From the NCBI RefSeq assembly GCF_014322765.1, contig NZ_JAASTZ010000002.1:177492-241491 (forward strand): a stretch of DNA of 64,000 bases, written 5' to 3'. Each line of letters starts with the position of its first letter. Positions within the stretch are counted from its first letter, which is position 1. The stretch comes from Listeria immobilis. GTDB lineage: Bacteria; Bacillota; Bacilli; Lactobacillales; Listeriaceae. Positions 40,175 to 51,253 of the stretch are shown piece by piece. Position numbers and translations under genes: made by a program. The notes under the pieces are model-generated. The model searched no databases, was not told the DNA's origin, and saw only the letters and a list, made by a program, of their open reading frames with translations.

Positions 40175-43100
40175 ATGATTAGAACAACTAGAATAAAACG
40201 GTCTTTGTTAGTAGTAATGACATTTATTACTAATACTAACCCAGATGAATTTGGGCGCTTTTCATGCGTTTGCAGAAGAAAAAGACAATGATTCGGTTTC
40301 TTATGAAGTTCAATCTGAATTGTCAAGTGATAAAAAGAAAGCCAAACTTCAGCTTAAGGCAACTTCAAAACAGGAGCAAGTGAAAATCCTGTCAGTGGAA
40401 ACACCTGATGGCGAAGTGATACAAGGTGAATTAGCAGAATATACAGCAGAAGAAAATGGCACGGTCCAATTTTTAATTAATTATCAAGATACTGGTTCAG
40501 AACAAGAACCAATAACAAAAACATATACTGCAACTTATGATGTAACTGGAATTGTCTCGGAAACAAAGGAAAACACAGCTGAGAATAATACTACAAGTCA
40601 AGAAAATAATACAAGTCAAGAAAATACAACTACAAGTGCAGAAAAATCAAATCTAAAAGGGCTTCAAGCAACTAATACATCCCTAACATTAGATATACCA
40701 AATTATGATCAAACTGCCTGGGCTAATGGAGACATCAAAACAGTCAATGTAACGGTAGATTTTAAAGATAGCACTTCTACAGGTAAAAAAGTGAAATTCA
40801 CATTACCAGATGGAATGCGTTTTGTTTCTATACCAGTGCCTAATAATTATAAAGCAACTAGCGGAGTAGACAAAAGCGTATTAAGTTATTTAGGAGCAGG
40901 TGATCCATTAGGAAGTGCTACTACTTCATTAACAGTTCCAAGCCAAGAAACTACCTATGGAAAAGCTACTTATGGAACAGTAAGTTATGAGCTTGATCCA
41001 GGAACCGAAAAAGCTAGTTTTAGTTTTTCTGTTAGAGTAGACGCGGCAAAATACTACGGGACAACCGACTTACAAACGCCTATAAAAGCTGAAGCATTTA
41101 TGGGAGATTCTAGTACACCAATCGCTTCTTCGGAACAATCAGTTCACGCGGAAGGGAACAGTGTAGTAGGGTATGCATATCAAAATCATGTAAAAACAAT
41201 GTTCCGTAGTTGGTATGGAGTTCTAACAATGAGTGAGACTCTAGCAAGTACTGATACAACAGATTCTTACAATTATACAAAAACATATTCAGTCGTAAAT
41301 GGTTTAAATGAGGTGGATGGTCGCGGCTCATCGTTCTTTATACCAAAACATGTAACCACTACACTATATTATCCTGAAGGAATGGAATATGTAGGAGTAG
41401 TTGATGCTTATGGAACATTAAGAGGGAATACCGCAAACAAAACAATCACCCATGTTCCAAGCGAAAATAAAGTTGTCATTGATTATAAACAACTGAATTA
41501 TTTCGGAGCAGATGATACTATATATGCAATAAAATACAAAATACCAAAAGGAACACCAGCTGGAACTTATACAGCGCCAAAAGTACCTCATAGTGTTATT
41601 ACCACATATGATGATAAAGTATTTGAAACCGATGCACTTATAACACAGTCAAGCAATGTAACAACACTGGTTGAAAAAGATGTATGTAAAGTAGTTGATA
41701 CTGCAGCAAATAAAATGACATTAACTACTACTAATCGAAATATCAACCCTGACAATGAGACATGGGCAGGTAACATTCGAATCGAAAATAAAACCACAGC
41801 GGGTGTGAAAACCAATCAAGTTTATCACGTCAAATTTGATGAAAACTGGGAAGCATACACATCTAACTTACCATTTGATGGAACTATTTCTGGTAATAAA
41901 ATAACGAATCTCCAGTATAAGACCAATTTAAATCCAAACTATCAAACTTATAGTGGAACCCTACCAAAAACAAATGCCAACAGAATGGCAACATTGGATG
42001 CCAAAGCAGTTGGACTTCAAGATGGAGAATATTTTACCGAAATCCAAGCTAATGTAGGGGATTTTTCTCCGGGTTATATGAATACAAGCCCATCAGCAAC
42101 GTACTCACCTCAGTCTAGTATTTCATATGGGAAAGTAAAAACAGGCATAAATTCTGTTAAATTTATTGCAGAAATCTGGGATGCGGATGATGAGGCGAAT
42201 ACGAAAGCATCTGGCGTATCCACCTATTCCGTTAATAATACTATCACTTCTTCAGCAAATGGGAGAGCAACTTTTTACAATGAAGATGGAGTGGCAGTGA
42301 AGACAGCAAGAGCAGGCGAGACGCTAACAACGAAAGCATCTTTACTATTATTTGAGTATCCATATGGAACTCGCACAGTCCTTAATAACCCAAATGTCTA
42401 TTTACGTGCAATTGATGGAACAAAAATTTTACCAGCATCGATTAAACTTACCGACCAAGATGGACAAGATGTTGACTTTACTGTTAAAGCAGAAACAGCT
42501 AATAATGGAGATAAAGTCTATGTTTTAAAGACAAATAATGTGTCGGTTGGGGGCTATATCGGGTATCCATCAAAGACCAAGTACTTGAACTTAACATATG
42601 ATACAACGATTGATGTAACATTAGATAGAAGCATTAATACAGATGCGCAAGAAATGATTGCTTGGGATGCAATCGCCGCATCAGCAGTTAATTATTTTCC
42701 AGATACAGGAGTAGATGTGAATAAAAATGGTAATACAAATGAGCGACTAATTTCTGTTAATAGTAGTACACTAAGTATTCCTAAACAAGATACAGTAACA
42801 GTAGAAACTTTCCTAAATGTAGATGGAGAGGGTGCCAAGTCTGCTTATATTGCAGGAGATGACACAACAGTTTCTTACTTTACACCAGGAACAAATGCAG
42901 ATTATACTGTGCAAATAACAAATACTTCTTCAAGCAATGCGAGTACGTTTGAGCTTTATATTCCTATTCCAAAAACGGGTCAAAACTTTGGTTCAAAATT
43001 CCAAAGTGAAGCCTTCAAATGGGATATGAAGCTGAACGGAGCACTTCCTGTAACAGCAGAACAACAGTCGCAGTTTGAAATCAGTTATGCGACAACTGCT

Positions 43101-46100
43101 ACAGAAGCTAATTATCAATCAGAGGATATTTATGCTGCTTCTCTTACTAATTATGAAAACGTCAATATGGTTCGAATGAAAGTAAAAACACAAATTAATG
43201 CTGGCGAAACGCAAATTTTCAAAGTACCTCTAAAAGTAGATGAAACTTTTGATTCTGCAACAGCAGGTAATAAAATTAGCGAACGCGATGTTTATAATCC
43301 TTTTTATCGAGTAATCACAAATACCTTCTCAGGAACTTTACCTGGAACAACGGTAGGTGCTGAACTCGTAATTGCTGAAGTATCCGGGCAATTGTTTAAC
43401 GATAAAGATGCAAATGGTTTATATGAAGCGGCCAGTGGTGATGAGCCATTAGCGAACGAAACCGTAGAACTTTATAAATGGAACGAAGCTAGTTCTAGTT
43501 ATGAAGCATACGTGAATAATGGAGAAAATGTTACAACCAAAACCAATGCAAATGGGACATACAAATTTGATTATCATTCAGGTATAGCCTACGGGAAATA
43601 TGCTGTGAAGTTCCCTAGTAAAGCAGGCTATCAATATACTTTGCAAGATGTTAGCAGTAATGATGCCGTTAACAGCAAAGTAGCATTTTCAGGTGCGGAT
43701 AAAGGATGGGTCAAAGATATCAATCCAACACAACCAACAGCACAATCAATTAGTGCAGGTTATTTAGAATATGAACCTAATCAAGACTTAAAAGTAAATT
43801 TAAATGAAAAATTAGTTCAATCTGGTAATAGTTTAAAAGTTACTTTGCCAAAAGTAGCTTTAACAAGTGGGGTTGCTGCGGAAGATACAATCGAACCAGC
43901 CTTCTTCCAAAATATTCAAGCAGCTACAAATGGTTATAAATGGACATCAGCAGATACTAATATTGCTACTGTACAAACATTAAGCGATGGTTCTGCGGCT
44001 ATTGTAGGCGTTTCTACCAATGGGAAAACAATCGCTACAACAGACTTAATGATAGAACTTCAAGATGTTTATGGCACAAAAACCACTTCTACAGCGCCAG
44101 TTTTTGTTACAGAAACTAACGGAACTGTGACGCAAAAAGATGGCTTTACAATTGGTGCAACAAATTTTGCTATAGAATATAAAGCAGCAGCGGAATTAAC
44201 AGAATCACAAGCACTAAGTCTAGCAAAAACAGCTGCCTTTGAAGAAGTGAAAAATGGCGTTAATTCTAGCGCTGAGGACCGTTCGAGTTTAATTCAAGTA
44301 AATGCTGCACAACTTGCCGCAATTCAAAAAGGTTCTAACCAAGGTGGCACATATCCGCTCACTTATACGGTAACCAAAGACGGTAAAACAGCAGAAGTAG
44401 TTATTCAAGTAACCGTTGCAAAAGATTTAACAGCAGTAAATGCACATGATTCCACAATTTATGTGGGAGATACTTGGACAGCAACTGACAATTTTGACAG
44501 CGCCCTTAATAAAGCAGGAGATGCAGTTAACTGGTCAGATATTCAAACAACAGGAATAGTAAATACAAATACAGTAGGAAATTATCCAATCACTTACACA
44601 TATGCAGGTATTTCGAAAACCATTAACGTGACAGTAAAAGATAATTTAACCGCAGTTAACACGCATGATTCCACAATTTATACAGGAGATGTGTGGAATG
44701 CTAAAGACAATTTTGATAGCGCCCTGGATAAAGATGGGAATTTAGTAGAATTAAAAGACATTACTGTAACAGGAACTGTAGATACAACAAAAGCAGACAA
44801 GTATGAGATTACCTACACATATGCAGGTATTTCTTCTAAAGCAACTGTCATTGTAAAAGAAAATAAAAAAGGTGTTAGTGCCCATGACTCGACAATGTAT
44901 GTTGGCGACAACTGGACAGCAAAAGATAATTTTGATAGTGCCTTTGATAAAGACGGTAATGCGGTTAATTTTGACGATGTTCAAGTTACTGAAAAACCAA
45001 CTGTGAACACGAATAAAGCAGGTAGTTATCAAATCACCTACAGTTATGATGGTGCATCCAAAACCATTACATTAACTGTAAAAGATATTCAAACAGCAGT
45101 AAATGCCCATGATTTAACTATTTATACTGGTGATAGCTGGAATGCAAAAGATAATTTTGATAGCGCACTAGATAAAGATGGTCAAACAGTTTCTTTCCAA
45201 GACATCCAAGTAACAGGAACCGTAGATGCAGCACAAGCAGGCGTTTATCCAGTTTCTTATAGTTACGATGGTGTTACTACAACGATTAACGTGACTGTGA
45301 AAACCGCTCAAACAGCTATTCAAGCGCATGACTCGTTAATTTATACAGGAGATACTTGGAATGCGAAAGATAATTTTGACAGTGCTGTAGATAAGAAAGG
45401 TCAAGCAGTAGATTTCCAAGATGTTACTGTAAGCGAAACGCCAAACGTCGATATGGAAACACCAGGCGTTTATCAAGTGACTTATAGTTATAACGGTGTT
45501 TCTACAACAATTAATGTAACAGTAGAACCAAGACAAACAAGCTTGACTGTTCATGACACAACGATTTATGCTGGAACTAAATGGAGCACAAAAGATAATT
45601 TTGATAGTGCAACAGATAAAAAAGGCGACAGTGTTTCTCTAAGTGACATAGCAGTAAGTGGCTCTGTAGATTACGAAACACCTGGAACATATGAAATAAG
45701 TTATCTTTATGACGGTGTAAAAGCTGTAGCTCATGTGACTGTTTTAGAAAATCATGCAAAAATCATTGTGAAGGATAGCAATCTTTCATTTGACGCTAAG
45801 TGGGATGCGAAAGATAACTTCATTAGCGCAACTAACCGTGAAGGAGTAGAAATCAACTTCTCTCAAGTGAAAGTATCAGGAACAGTAAATACAAATAAAG
45901 CAGGCACATACAAAGTGACCTACACAATAGATCCAAATGAAGGAACTGTGGATGCTGGGAAAGAAGAAATTCAAGTAGTAGCTACCATTGTAGTAGCTGA
46001 AAAACCAGCATCGCAACCTAATCCAGCTAAACCGAATAAACCTTCTAAAGGAACTACTACTTTAACAGTGACAAGCACGAAGCAACATGCAGCAACATAT

Positions 46101-46229
46101 AAAGATGCAAAACCACTTCCAAAAACAGGTGACCAAAGTAATAATTGGACAATCTGGGCAGGTATCTGCTTACTTGGGATTGGGCTACTAATGAGCGGCT
46201 TCTTATACAGAAGACGTAAACAACAATAA
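40175..46229 (+). CDS. Giant LPXTG cell-wall surface protein, signal peptide out of frame
   Basis: The main frame from ATG 40245 encodes 1994 residues. The ribosome site and ATG 40175 start a different frame (MIRTTRIKRSLLVVMT) that stops at 40289. Upstream of 40245 the main frame reads LLLILTQMNLGAFHAFAEE, the rest of a signal peptide. Removing one T of TTT 40223-40225 would restore it, so a one-base insertion has split the gene. Domains: adhesin-type N-terminal region (about 160-900), an SdrD_B-like module near 1050 (VSGQLFNDKDANGLYE), seven Big_3-like repeats (about 1390-1910), and LPKTG, helix and RRRKQQ for sortase A anchoring. Unless phase-variable or a sequencing error, it is not exported. 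Confidence 0.85.
44431..45990 (+). repeat. Seven tandem Big_3-like (Ig fold) repeats within the LPXTG gene
   Basis: Units of about 72 codons begin near 44431, 44650, 44870, 45094, 45311, 45535 and 45755. Each carries AHDS-x-IYTGD-x-W-x-AKDNFDSA-x-DK and ends in a TINVTVK strand. Nucleotide similarity is high in the AAAGA(C/T)AATTTTGA core, with the last unit most divergent. They form the wall-proximal stalk. Confidence 0.85.
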
Positions 46230-46234
46230 TTGAT

Positions 46235-46272
46235 AGGGATATGCCGCAATATTAGGCATATCCCTCTTTTAT
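46235..46272 (+). terminator. Terminator of the LPXTG gene
   Basis: AGGGATATGCC (46235-46245) pairs with GGCATATCCCT (46255-46265), followed by CTTTT. Confidence 0.9.
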
Positions 46273-46361
46273 TTAATTGCTCTCTATGTAACAAAGTCGC
46301 TGTTTTATGATACTATAATAGAATGAATAGATAACGAAAATGAAAGGAGGATGATGTTGAG

Positions 46362-47090
46362 GTGACAGAGGAATTTGTAAAAAAAGAAGATGCATTAAAA
46401 CACTACCAAACAAGTGAGTTTCGCACTCCAGACGGTTATACGAGCGATATGGTGCTAACAACTGTAAAAGAATTAAACGGGAAACCAACGCTACATGTCT
46501 TATTAATCAAGCGTGCAGCTAAGAACGCAGAAAATCGTCCGAATATAGAAGGCGGCAAATGGGCAGTTCCAGGAGGATTTGTTGAAGAAAGCGAGTCAGC
46601 AGAACAAGCAGCTGAACGCGAACTTCAAGAAGAAACTAATTTAACAGGAATTCCCTTAACTGCTTTTGGGGTGTTTGATACACCTGGAAGAGATCCACGA
46701 GGTTGGATTATTTCACGAGCTTTTTATGCGATTGTTCCAGTTGAAGCTCTAGAAAAGCGCGTGGCTGGTGACGATGCGGCGGATATTGGTCTTTTTCCAA
46801 TGGAGGAAGCACTTAAATTACCGCTAGCTTTTGACCACTTAGATATGTTAGAAAAAGCTTTTAAGGCAATCACAGAAGAATTTTTATTAACTACCGCAAT
46901 TCGTGATTTTTTGCCAGAAACATTTACAGCAGAATTGCTCTTTGAAACGTTAAGTGGCTGCACGAAACCAGGTATTTTACCAGATGAAGTCGAATTTATG
47001 GAGAATATCGAATACCTTCCATTTTTAGAAAAAGTGGATACACATTATCAGTTTATTTCTGATGCAGAAGCAGGAAGTATCTATTATTAA
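46362..47090 (+). CDS. Nudix hydrolase with NrtR-like C-terminal region
   Basis: A 242-residue protein. The Nudix box is complete: GGFVEESESAEQAAERELQEETNL (about residues 67-90), with the GKWAVPGG strand before it. The last 80 residues (LTTAIRDFLPETFTAELLFETLSG...) resemble the winged-helix tail of NrtR-type regulators of NAD metabolism, so it may be an ADP-ribose sensor rather than, or as well as, an enzyme. GTG 46362 follows AAGGAGG at 46343-46350. Confidence 0.87.
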   Translation: MTEEFVKKEDALKHYQTSEFRTPDGYTSDMVLTTVKELNGKPTLHVLLIKRAAKNAENRPNIEGGKWAVPGGFVEESESAEQAAERELQEETNLTGIPLTAFGVFDTPGRDPRGWIISRAFYAIVPVEALEKRVAGDDAADIGLFPMEEALKLPLAFDHLDMLEKAFKAITEEFLLTTAIRDFLPETFTAELLFETLSGCTKPGILPDEVEFMENIEYLPFLEKVDTHYQFISDAEAGSIYY

Positions 47091-47096
47091 ATACAG

Positions 47097-47127
47097 AAGG
47101 AGCAAATGCCAAATTTGCTCCTTTTTT
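47097..47127. terminator. Bidirectional terminator
   Basis: AAGGAGCAAAT (47097-47107) pairs with ATTTGCTCCTT (47112-47122), followed by TTTTC. It separates the convergent Nudix and LysR genes. Confidence 0.88.
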
Positions 47128-48021
47128 CTATAAGAAATGTTTCTCACCATACTGAATTGCAAAATCTTTGAATGCTTTTGAGGCGGGAGATATATAGTGG
47201 TTTTTTAGGCTTGCAAGATAAATAAAACGGTCGTGCTTTGGTTCATTGATAGATAAAACTTTGACATCATAATGCGCGAGCGATGATATTTTGGGCATGA
47301 TGGAAATGCCATAATCAACACTCACTAGCCCTACCATAGCTGTATCTTCTTCTACATAACAACCAATTTTGGGCTTAATATTTATTTCTTTAAAAAGAGA
47401 ATCAATCAGCGGTCTAAGTCCACTAGTATCAGCAAAGAAAATATAAGAATAATCAGCCGTATCTTTTAAATCAATGGAGTCAAATTTGGCAAGGGGGTGG
47501 TTGTTAGGTACAACAATGACAAGTTCTTGTTTAGTTAATGGTATAAATTCAATATCAGGTTCATTTTCGACATAGGAGCAAATTGCTAAGTCGAATTTTT
47601 CATTTTTTAAATCAGGGATAATTGATTTAGTGGCCCCTTGAAAAAAGGAAAAAGAAATATCTTTATGTGGTTCTGATTTTTTGAAATTTTGGACTAACTC
47701 AGGCACAGTATGGGCACCCATTGTATAAATAAAACCTAAATCAATATTTCCGTGAGAAGGGCTGGTTAATTCATGCAGTAGTTTTTCTCCTTTTTCAAGC
47801 TCAGCAAGAGACTTCTCTACATAAGTTAAATAAAAACGGCCATATTTTGTTAAACGGATATTACGTCCTTGTTTTTCGAATAAATAAACACCAAGTTCAC
47901 GTTCGAGTTCTGCGATAGAGTGACTTAAACTAGGCTGTGTAATAGATAATTCAGCAGCAGCAATCGTATAATGTTCTTTTTCAGCTAATTTTTTAAAGTA
48001 GTATAATTGACGCAAATTCAT
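47128..48021 (-). CDS. LysR-family transcriptional regulator
   Basis: A 297-residue LTTR with an N-terminal winged helix (MNLRQLYYFKKLAEKEHYTIAAAELSITQPSLSHSIAELERELG) and a periplasmic-binding-like effector domain (about 90-295). It is divergent from the OYE-aroE-aroD operon, the classical arrangement for an LTTR and its target. From memory, a Listeria LTTR named QuiR controls quinate/shikimate operons of similar content; identity with it is likely but unverified. GGAGG precedes ATG 48021. Confidence 0.92.
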   Translation of the reverse strand: MNLRQLYYFKKLAEKEHYTIAAAELSITQPSLSHSIAELERELGVYLFEKQGRNIRLTKYGRFYLTYVEKSLAELEKGEKLLHELTSPSHGNIDLGFIYTMGAHTVPELVQNFKKSEPHKDISFSFFQGATKSIIPDLKNEKFDLAICSYVENEPDIEFIPLTKQELVIVVPNNHPLAKFDSIDLKDTADYSYIFFADTSGLRPLIDSLFKEINIKPKIGCYVEEDTAMVGLVSVDYGISIMPKISSLAHYDVKVLSINEPKHDRFIYLASLKNHYISPASKAFKDFAIQYGEKHFL

Positions 48022-48156
48022 CGGTAAACCTCCTTGAAATACCTTGATAACTCTATTGTATTCGATTGCATAGAAAAAATCTATGGATAAATAGAAAAAT
48101 ATACATTAGATTAATAATTTATCCTGTTTTATAATTAAAAGGAAATAAGATTGTGC

Positions 48157-48175
48157 ATTATTGAACGTGAATAAT
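48157..48175. promoter_or_regulatory. Candidate LysR operator
   Basis: ATTATT-gaacgtg-AATAAT is a perfect dyad with the T-N11-A geometry of LTTR sites, located between the divergent LysR and OYE genes. A -10 TATAAT (48130-48135) lies just upstream on the plus strand. Confidence 0.5.
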
Positions 48176-48218
48176 GTAACAAATCATTTGCTGAGATTAT
48201 AGTCGCAGGAGGCTTATT

Positions 48219-50213
48219 ATGACAGATTATCCGAGTATATTTGAACCACTTACTGTAAAACGAATGACGATTAAAAACCGTGTAATTATGCCACCTATGG
48301 GAACGAACCTTGCAGGATTAAATGGCGAATTTTTAGAAGAACATATGGCTTATTATGAGCAAAGAGCTAAAGGTGGAACTGGACTGATTACAATTGAGAA
48401 TGCTTGTGTGGATTTCCCATATGGTACAAATGGGACAACGCAGCTTAGAATTGATAACGATCAATATATTCCAGGTTTCTACAAACTAACTGAACGTCTT
48501 CATAAACATGGTACTTGTGTATCTATCCAAATCAATCATGCTGGTGCTTCGGCTTATCCAGCTCGTTTAAATGGTTTACAACCCGTGTCTGCTTCCAATA
48601 TCCCATCGAAAAAGGGTGGAACAGTTCCTCGTCCGCTAACTGTAGAAGAAATTTACGATATTGTGGATAAATACGGAGATGCTGCTAGACGTGCGCAACA
48701 AGCAGGTTTTGATGCAGTTGAAATTCACGGCGGACATTCTTACTTGCTATGCCAATTTTTATCACCACTTTATAATAAACGAACAGATGAATTTGGTGGA
48801 ACGCCGGAAAATCGCGCTCGAATTGTAAAACTAATTTTAGAAAAAGTTCGTGCCGAGGTGGGTCCGTTTTTCCCTATCATGCTTCGTTTTAGTGCGGATG
48901 AATTTGTCGATGGCGGGAATCATTTAGCAGATATATTGGAATTACTAGACTACTGCCAAGAAGAAGCGGATATTTTAAATGTATCGGCGGCAATTAATGA
49001 TAATTTATACTTGCAAATTGACCAAATGAACTTAGAAGATGGTTGGAGAAGCTATCTTGCTAAAGCAGTCAAAGATAAATTCGGTAAACCAACGATTACT
49101 TCTGGGAACATTCGAAGTCCAAAAGCAGCGGAAAAAATCTTATCAGAAGGCTATGCTGATTTACTTGCGATGGGGCGTGGCTTGATTGCTGAACCTAATT
49201 GGGTAAATAAAGTAGCTGCTGGACAAGAAGAAATGCTACGAAAATGTATTTCTTGTAATATCGGTTGCGCGGATCACCGCATCGCAAAATCTAAACCAAT
49301 TCGTTGTACTGTTAATCCGGACATTATCCATGAAGATAAATATAAAGAAACAAAAGTGACTCGTCCAACGAATGTAGTTGTTATTGGCGGGGGAACAGCA
49401 GGGCTTGAAGCAGCTTGTACTGCAGCTGAAGTTGGTTGCAGCACAACACTGATTGAAGCAAATGAACAAACAGGCGGCTTAGCACGAGAAATCGCCAACC
49501 TTCCTGATAAAAGTAGAATTGCCGATTTTCCTAATTATTTAGCGAACCGAGCAGAAAAACTAACCAATTTAAAAATTATTACAGGCACTAAAGCTGATAC
49601 TGCGCTTATTGATACATTTAATCCAGATGTGGTTGTTAACGCCACTGGATCCAAACCATTACTTCCACCAATTAAAGGTTTGTTAGACGTGATTGACAAA
49701 GAAGACAGTAATGTTCATTCTATTTTTGGATTAATTTCTAATATAGAAGCATTTACTGATTTTAGTAACAAAAAAGTCGCAGTTATCGGTGGTGGTGCAG
49801 TTGGGCTGGATGTTGTTGAGTACTTCTCAGAACGTGGCTCAGATGTTACAATTGTAGAAATGATGCCGCTTCTAGGAAAAGATTTAGATATGATTACACG
49901 GCTATCAATGATGGACATTATCGAGAAAAATAATGTTGATGTTCAAACAGAAACAGCTTTAACAGAAGTAGCAGCAGATCATTTTAAAGTGAAGCATGAT
50001 GGCGTAGATGCAGAGATTCCATTTGATTATGGTTTTGTCTGTCTAGGAATGCGACCAGAGCGCCCACTAATGGAAGCATTAGAAGCATATGGAAAAGAAA
50101 AACAAATTGAAATCGTAAATATTGGCGATAGCGCGGCAACTAGAAAAATTTTAGAAGGTGTCCGTGAAGGTAGAAATATTTTAACCACATTAGAAAGAAT
50201 TGGCTCATTGTAA
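48219..50213 (+). CDS. Old Yellow Enzyme-type NADH:flavin oxidoreductase (2-enoate reductase/BaiH-like)
   Basis: A 664-residue flavo-iron-sulfur enzyme. Order: TIM-barrel FMN domain (about 1-365; RVIMPPMGTNLAG, HAGASAYP, DAVEIHGGHSYLLCQFLSPLYNKRTDEFGG), a 4Fe-4S cluster (CISCNIGCADH...RCTVNP, near 344-365), then FAD and NAD(P) Rossmann domains (VVVIGGGTAGLEAAC and VAVIGGGAVGLDVV). It reduces or oxidises an activated C=C bond. Its operon with aroE and aroD suggests a shikimate/quinate-derived ring acid as substrate. AGGAGG precedes ATG 48219. Confidence 0.92.
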   Translation: MTDYPSIFEPLTVKRMTIKNRVIMPPMGTNLAGLNGEFLEEHMAYYEQRAKGGTGLITIENACVDFPYGTNGTTQLRIDNDQYIPGFYKLTERLHKHGTCVSIQINHAGASAYPARLNGLQPVSASNIPSKKGGTVPRPLTVEEIYDIVDKYGDAARRAQQAGFDAVEIHGGHSYLLCQFLSPLYNKRTDEFGGTPENRARIVKLILEKVRAEVGPFFPIMLRFSADEFVDGGNHLADILELLDYCQEEADILNVSAAINDNLYLQIDQMNLEDGWRSYLAKAVKDKFGKPTITSGNIRSPKAAEKILSEGYADLLAMGRGLIAEPNWVNKVAAGQEEMLRKCISCNIGCADHRIAKSKPIRCTVNPDIIHEDKYKETKVTRPTNVVVIGGGTAGLEAACTAAEVGCSTTLIEANEQTGGLAREIANLPDKSRIADFPNYLANRAEKLTNLKIITGTKADTALIDTFNPDVVVNATGSKPLLPPIKGLLDVIDKEDSNVHSIFGLISNIEAFTDFSNKKVAVIGGGAVGLDVVEYFSERGSDVTIVEMMPLLGKDLDMITRLSMMDIIEKNNVDVQTETALTEVAADHFKVKHDGVDAEIPFDYGFVCLGMRPERPLMEALEAYGKEKQIEIVNIGDSAATRKILEGVREGRNILTTLERIGSL

Positions 50214-50220
50214 TACGAAA

Positions 50221-50245
50221 CGGCAAAGCAGAATTTGCTTTGCCG
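50221..50245 (+). other. Intercistronic hairpin
   Basis: CGGCAAAGC pairs with GCTTTGCCG around a 7-base loop between the OYE and aroE genes. No U-run follows, so it may stabilise mRNA ends or attenuate rather than terminate. Confidence 0.6.
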
Positions 50246-50312
50246 CATTCGCTCTCTATATAAGCTCACATTTTCACAAATAAACCTTATTTTGGAAAGG
50301 AACGATGTTATT

Positions 50313-51188
50313 ATGACAAACAAAATCACAGAACGAATTACGGGACACACAGAGTTAATCGGTTTAATTGCCACACCAATCAGACACAGTTTATCACCAA
50401 CAATGCACAACGAGGCTTTTGCAAAACTTGGGCTTGATTATGTGTACCTTGCTTTTGAAGTGGGCGACAAAGAATTAAAAGACGTCGTTCAAGGATTCCG
50501 TGCAATGAATTTACGTGGTTGGAATGTTTCTATGCCAAATAAAACAAATATCCATAAATACTTAGATAAACTATCTCCAGCTGCAGAACTTGTTGGAGCG
50601 GTAAATACAGTAGTGAATGATGATGGCGTTTTAACTGGTCATATCACAGACGGAACAGGCTATATGCGTGCTTTAAAAGAAGCTGGGCATGATATTATCG
50701 GTAAAAAAATGACGATTTGTGGCGCTGGCGGTGCGGCAACAGCAATCTGTATCCAAGCAGCACTAGACGGTGTAAAAGAAATCTCTATTTTTAACAGAAA
50801 AGATGATTTTTATGCAAATGCAGAAAAAACAGTAGAAAAAATCAATTCTAAAACAGATTGTAAAGCTAGATTATTTGATATAGAAGATCAGGAGCAATTA
50901 CGTAAAGAAATCGCCGAAAGTGTTATTTTCACAAATGCGACTGGCGTTGGTATGAAACCTTTTGAAGGAGAAACATTATTACCAAGTGCTGATATGTTGC
51001 GCCCAGAATTAATCGTATCAGACGTTGTTTATAAACCAACAAAAACAAGATTACTTGAAATTGCTGAAGAACAAGGTTGTCAAACATTAAACGGTTTAGG
51101 AATGATGCTTTGGCAAGGCGCGAAAGCTTTCGAAATCTGGACACATAAAGAAATGCCAGTGGATTACATCAAAGAAATCCTATTTTAA
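50313..51188 (+). CDS. aroE: Shikimate/quinate dehydrogenase
   Basis: A 291-residue NAD(P)-dependent dehydrogenase. The substrate domain contains RHSLSPTMHNEAF (Ser-x-Ser binding motif) and WNVSMPNKTNIHKYLD with the catalytic Lys; the cofactor domain has ICGAGGAATAICIQA. The replacement of the common VTxPxK by SMPNK and the catabolic-looking operon make a YdiB-like quinate/shikimate role possible. AAAGGAACG precedes ATG 50313; earlier in-frame starts have no site. Confidence 0.9.
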   Translation: MTNKITERITGHTELIGLIATPIRHSLSPTMHNEAFAKLGLDYVYLAFEVGDKELKDVVQGFRAMNLRGWNVSMPNKTNIHKYLDKLSPAAELVGAVNTVVNDDGVLTGHITDGTGYMRALKEAGHDIIGKKMTICGAGGAATAICIQAALDGVKEISIFNRKDDFYANAEKTVEKINSKTDCKARLFDIEDQEQLRKEIAESVIFTNATGVGMKPFEGETLLPSADMLRPELIVSDVVYKPTKTRLLEIAEEQGCQTLNGLGMMLWQGAKAFEIWTHKEMPVDYIKEILF

Positions 51189-51253
51189 AAACTTGCATTG
51201 TTAGAAAGTTATCGCTAATCTTAAGACATAATATTGAATGAGGAGAATTTTAG

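Noticed and set aside
44751..45759. Minus-strand frames repeated opposite the Big_3-like repeats
   Set aside because: They recur once per repeat unit because the DNA repeats; no ribosome sites or conserved features.
40245..46229. Naming the large surface protein BapL
   Set aside because: Size and LPXTG anchor are similar, but the locus differs from the one I recall for bapL and sequence identity cannot be tested here.
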